From contig JAQISU010000025.1 of NCBI GenBank assembly GCA_029339505.1, forward strand, positions 381,001 through 445,000: a stretch of DNA of 64,000 nt, read 5' to 3'. Shown one piece after another: positions 62,733-64,000 of the stretch. A program made the translations under genes and the position numbers. The notes beneath the pieces are model-generated. The model was not told the origin of the DNA. It did no database searches and saw only the letters and a program-made list of their open reading frames with translations. The number at the start of each line of letters is the position of its first letter. Position 1 is the first letter of the stretch. The DNA comes from Unio delphinus (Eukaryota > Mollusca > Bivalvia > Unionida > Unionidae).

Positions 62733-63866
62733 AAGGTTTTTATTAACTTTATATTCTTATTTTCTGTGAGAACTTGTAGGATACATAACTTGATATTAAT
62801 CCCAATTTGTGTTTGCAATAAAATATGTTGACAGGTGCCGATCGAAATACCCGCTATACAGGATATGGATCAAAGCCATAGAAAAAGTTTGAAAACAATT
62901 CGAAGCAAAGAAAAGGAATATGCATTTCTGAATCTAATATGAGTGCTAATACGAGTGGGAGGACAATAACAAATATGCACATAGGATTTTGTTTACAATC
63001 TCTTGATGCATAAATGTTTGCTGAATAGTAACTAAAATAAGAAATGAATCCCTGTGTTGTTCCCAAAAGCAATTGATCTCTATACCACTTACCGAAATAT
63101 TCTTTCAATAATCCGAAGAGAACAAAATATCCAAACTTCACCAAGTTCACAAACATGATTGCAGCAAAATATGTTCAGGATCAGAACATGATTGGCAAAA
63201 ATACGCATAAACCGAATACTCGGGAATGTCAACAACATCAAGACTTGCAAGTCAACTAAACAATGCGATAGCGGTAATTTATATTTCCCTTTTTAAATTA
63301 GAACACAAATTATTGTCCCTTGAAATCATTAGTCAGCAAAGACTTTAAATGTCATAGATTGAGCTTTGTCCTGGTACGGACAATACAATGAGTAATACAC
63401 GTATGTAAAGAATAAACAATGGAATGTTACTCTAAGATAAGGTTGAACATATTGTTATAAGATACTGTTATAAACGTACATTCATTAGAATGCACTGTTA
63501 TGCTACTGATATTTCAAGTATATGCACAGTGATTTAATGATCATAGTATTCAGCTTTTTATGTACCGACCTATGACATTTGAAATGACCGAGTCATATAT
63601 ATTGCCAGTGCGACGGCCCTCGAGGAAATAGAGTCCTTGATCCACAAACTGCACTGATTCCAGGCTAATCGATATAGTATCCAATGCGTTTGACAAACCA
63701 ACGTTCAATAGCTACTACGTAATGCGACTGTAATGGGTTTAATAGAATGCTGAGAGGCTCCATGTATCCTGAGTAAAACCCAATGAGAACACTCTCTTTA
63801 TAAGCAGATGGTGACAAAACCAGGTGTAAGTCCATTTTTTCTCCAACACGGTTTCCACGCGTATGT
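57470..63866 (-). CDS. Ig-superfamily single-pass membrane receptor, 3' part of the gene (six exons visible)
   Basis: Exons in order of transcription: 63,866-63,570 (Ig), 62,016-61,645 (Ig), 60,643-60,326 (Ig), 59,920-59,864 (linker), 58,377-58,290 (transmembrane), 57,656-57,470 (tail and stop). All junctions up to the transmembrane exon are phase 1; the last is phase 2 and reads WLLWK-R-CYEIRG. Ig exons carry [DE]-x-G-x-Y motifs (VDQGLYFLEG, YDAGCYHAM, EDEGIYALIG) and sequons such as NVS, NYS, NET and NGS. The membrane helix is VGGGVVAGMTVVILICWLLW. The 61-residue tail holds CYEI, VHYYCSI and a terminal TVYDNI, which fits TxYxxI and YxN phosphotyrosine patterns. It is likely a cell-surface recognition or signalling receptor. 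The signal peptide and first exons lie beyond 64,000. The exon at 63,570-63,866 has frameshifts. Confidence 0.82.
57980..58097. repeat. (CA)n-(CATA)n-(TA)n compound array in the receptor gene's last intron
   Basis: Three blocks grade into one another: CACA, then CATACATA, then TATA to 58,097. It lies between the transmembrane and tail exons. Confidence 0.97.
59240..59693. repeat. Two-copy tandem duplication of about 225 bp in a receptor-gene intron
   Basis: Units 59,240-59,460 and 59,462-59,693 abut directly. Shared blocks include TTACGTAAATA, TTGCATTCACTTTTGTATCT, GAAATGCTAACTAGCATATG and ATAGAACATGTTCTGTGTTT. They differ by scattered substitutions and a few small indels. No coding content. 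Confidence 0.92.
60039..60086. repeat. (AT)n array in a receptor-gene intron
   Basis: About 48 nt of AT dinucleotides between the linker exon and the third visible Ig exon. Confidence 0.95.
62662..62726. repeat. (TC)n array in a receptor-gene intron
   Basis: About 65 nt of pure TC, a polypyrimidine tract on the plus strand. It lies between two Ig exons. Confidence 0.97.
62860..63190 (-). pseudogene. Decayed segment resembling the N-terminus of serine palmitoyltransferase subunit 2
   Basis: The minus strand reads KFGYFVLFGLLKEYFGKW, then after a short gap GFISYFSYYS and NIYASRDCKQNPMC. In order and spacing this resembles the membrane anchor and start of SPTLC2, where family members have a G-Y-x-V-L-x-x-F-G-x-L-[RK]-[DE]-F segment, a D-F-V-S-L-Y segment and R-D-x-W-N-R-P-I-C. 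A frame change just after the last cysteine gives ICYCPPTR where P-G-A-R is expected. Segments are shortened and the rest of the enzyme is absent. It lies within an intron of the Ig receptor gene on the same strand. The call rests on remembered family patterns and could be wrong; a plain hydrophobic open frame is the alternative. Confidence 0.4.
63570..63866 (-). pseudogene. Ig-like exon of the receptor gene with two compensating frameshifts
   Basis: Acceptor TTGTTTTCCAG and donor ATAG|GTCGGT bracket 297 nt, exactly right for a phase 1-1 exon. However, the phase-1 frame is open only at its ends (IRVETVLEK at the start; GLSNALDTISISLESVQFVD onwards at the end). The middle (MDLHLVLSPSAYKESVLIGF) is in another frame. 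The shift into it falls in the A6 run at 63,832-63,837; the shift back falls near 63,700. The ends and middle all resemble the Ig exon at 60,326-60,643, so the exon was once intact. The cause is either an allele or assembly with two small indels, or real decay of the exon or gene. Confidence 0.7.
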
Positions 63867-63912
63867 CTGGAAAACAATTATATTCTCCTTAAAAATGTAA
63901 TGACTTTAAATA

Positions 63913-63941
63913 CTACTACTACTACTACTACCACCACAACA

Positions 63942-63984
<43 letters not shown>

Positions 63985-64000
63985 ATAATAATAATAATAA
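63913..64000. repeat. (ACT)n-(AAT)n trinucleotide array, continuing past the window edge
   Basis: ACT units with a CCACCACAACA interruption, changing to AAT units at about 63,984. It lies 47 nt upstream of the first visible receptor exon, so it sits in that intron. Confidence 0.95.

Overview
This is a 64 kb piece of an AT-rich animal genome, not a microbial one. The evidence is spliced genes with GT-AG introns, tRNA-derived SINEs, several lineages of decayed LINE retrotransposon, a small hAT-type element with perfect target-site duplications, and many long microsatellites. An I/Nimb-like LINE with RNase H, a SINE with a conserved central domain, a DUF4773 secreted protein and a discoidin-domain exon together suggest a lophotrochozoan, most likely a mollusc. 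That placement is inference and I do not name a species.

Genes. Two spliced models are well supported. (1) On the + strand at 34,063-38,062 a three-exon gene encodes a 178-residue secreted protein. It has a signal peptide, an acidic leucine-rich middle and a C-terminal cysteine domain resembling DUF4773, with a TATA box upstream and a polyadenylation signal downstream. (2) On the - strand at 57,470-63,866 lies the 3' part of a membrane receptor gene: three immunoglobulin-like exons, a short linker exon, a transmembrane exon and a cytoplasmic-tail exon. The phases of all joins agree, and the tail ends in a tyrosine motif of TxYxxI/YxN type. Its 5' end lies beyond the right edge, and its first visible Ig exon carries two compensating frameshifts. 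Weaker coding signals are a lone discoidin (F5/8 type C) half-domain exon on the - strand at 4,641-4,820, a decayed stretch resembling the N-terminus of serine palmitoyltransferase subunit 2 in a receptor-gene intron (62,860-63,190), and unassigned exon candidates at 1-102, 30,343-30,511 and 32,284-32,493.

Layout. 0-6 kb: two copies of a tRNA-derived SINE, a 205-bp hAT-like MITE, the discoidin exon and long microsatellites. 7-13.5 kb: retrotransposon graveyard, with one decayed LINE followed by a nested and inverted arrangement of I/Nimb-like fragments that leaves a large imperfect hairpin centred near 12,745. 14-33 kb: mostly gene-free, with SINEs, a DDE-transposase fragment, an L1/Tx1-like LINE, a third I/Nimb-like 3' end and (AT)n arrays. 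34-38 kb: the DUF4773 gene with a 58-bp minisatellite in intron 1. 40-41.4 kb: a compound tetranucleotide satellite with higher-order structure. 45-48.5 kb: an L2/CR1-like LINE and another I/Nimb-like LINE, both antisense. 50-56 kb: a second tRNA-Arg-like SINE and two small LINE remnants in otherwise empty AT-rich sequence. 57-64 kb: the Ig receptor gene.

Most long open frames in the window are products of simple repeats or dead LINEs and are not annotated as genes. I found no CRISPR array, operon or other prokaryotic system. All similarity calls come from reading translations against remembered family patterns and no database search was run.
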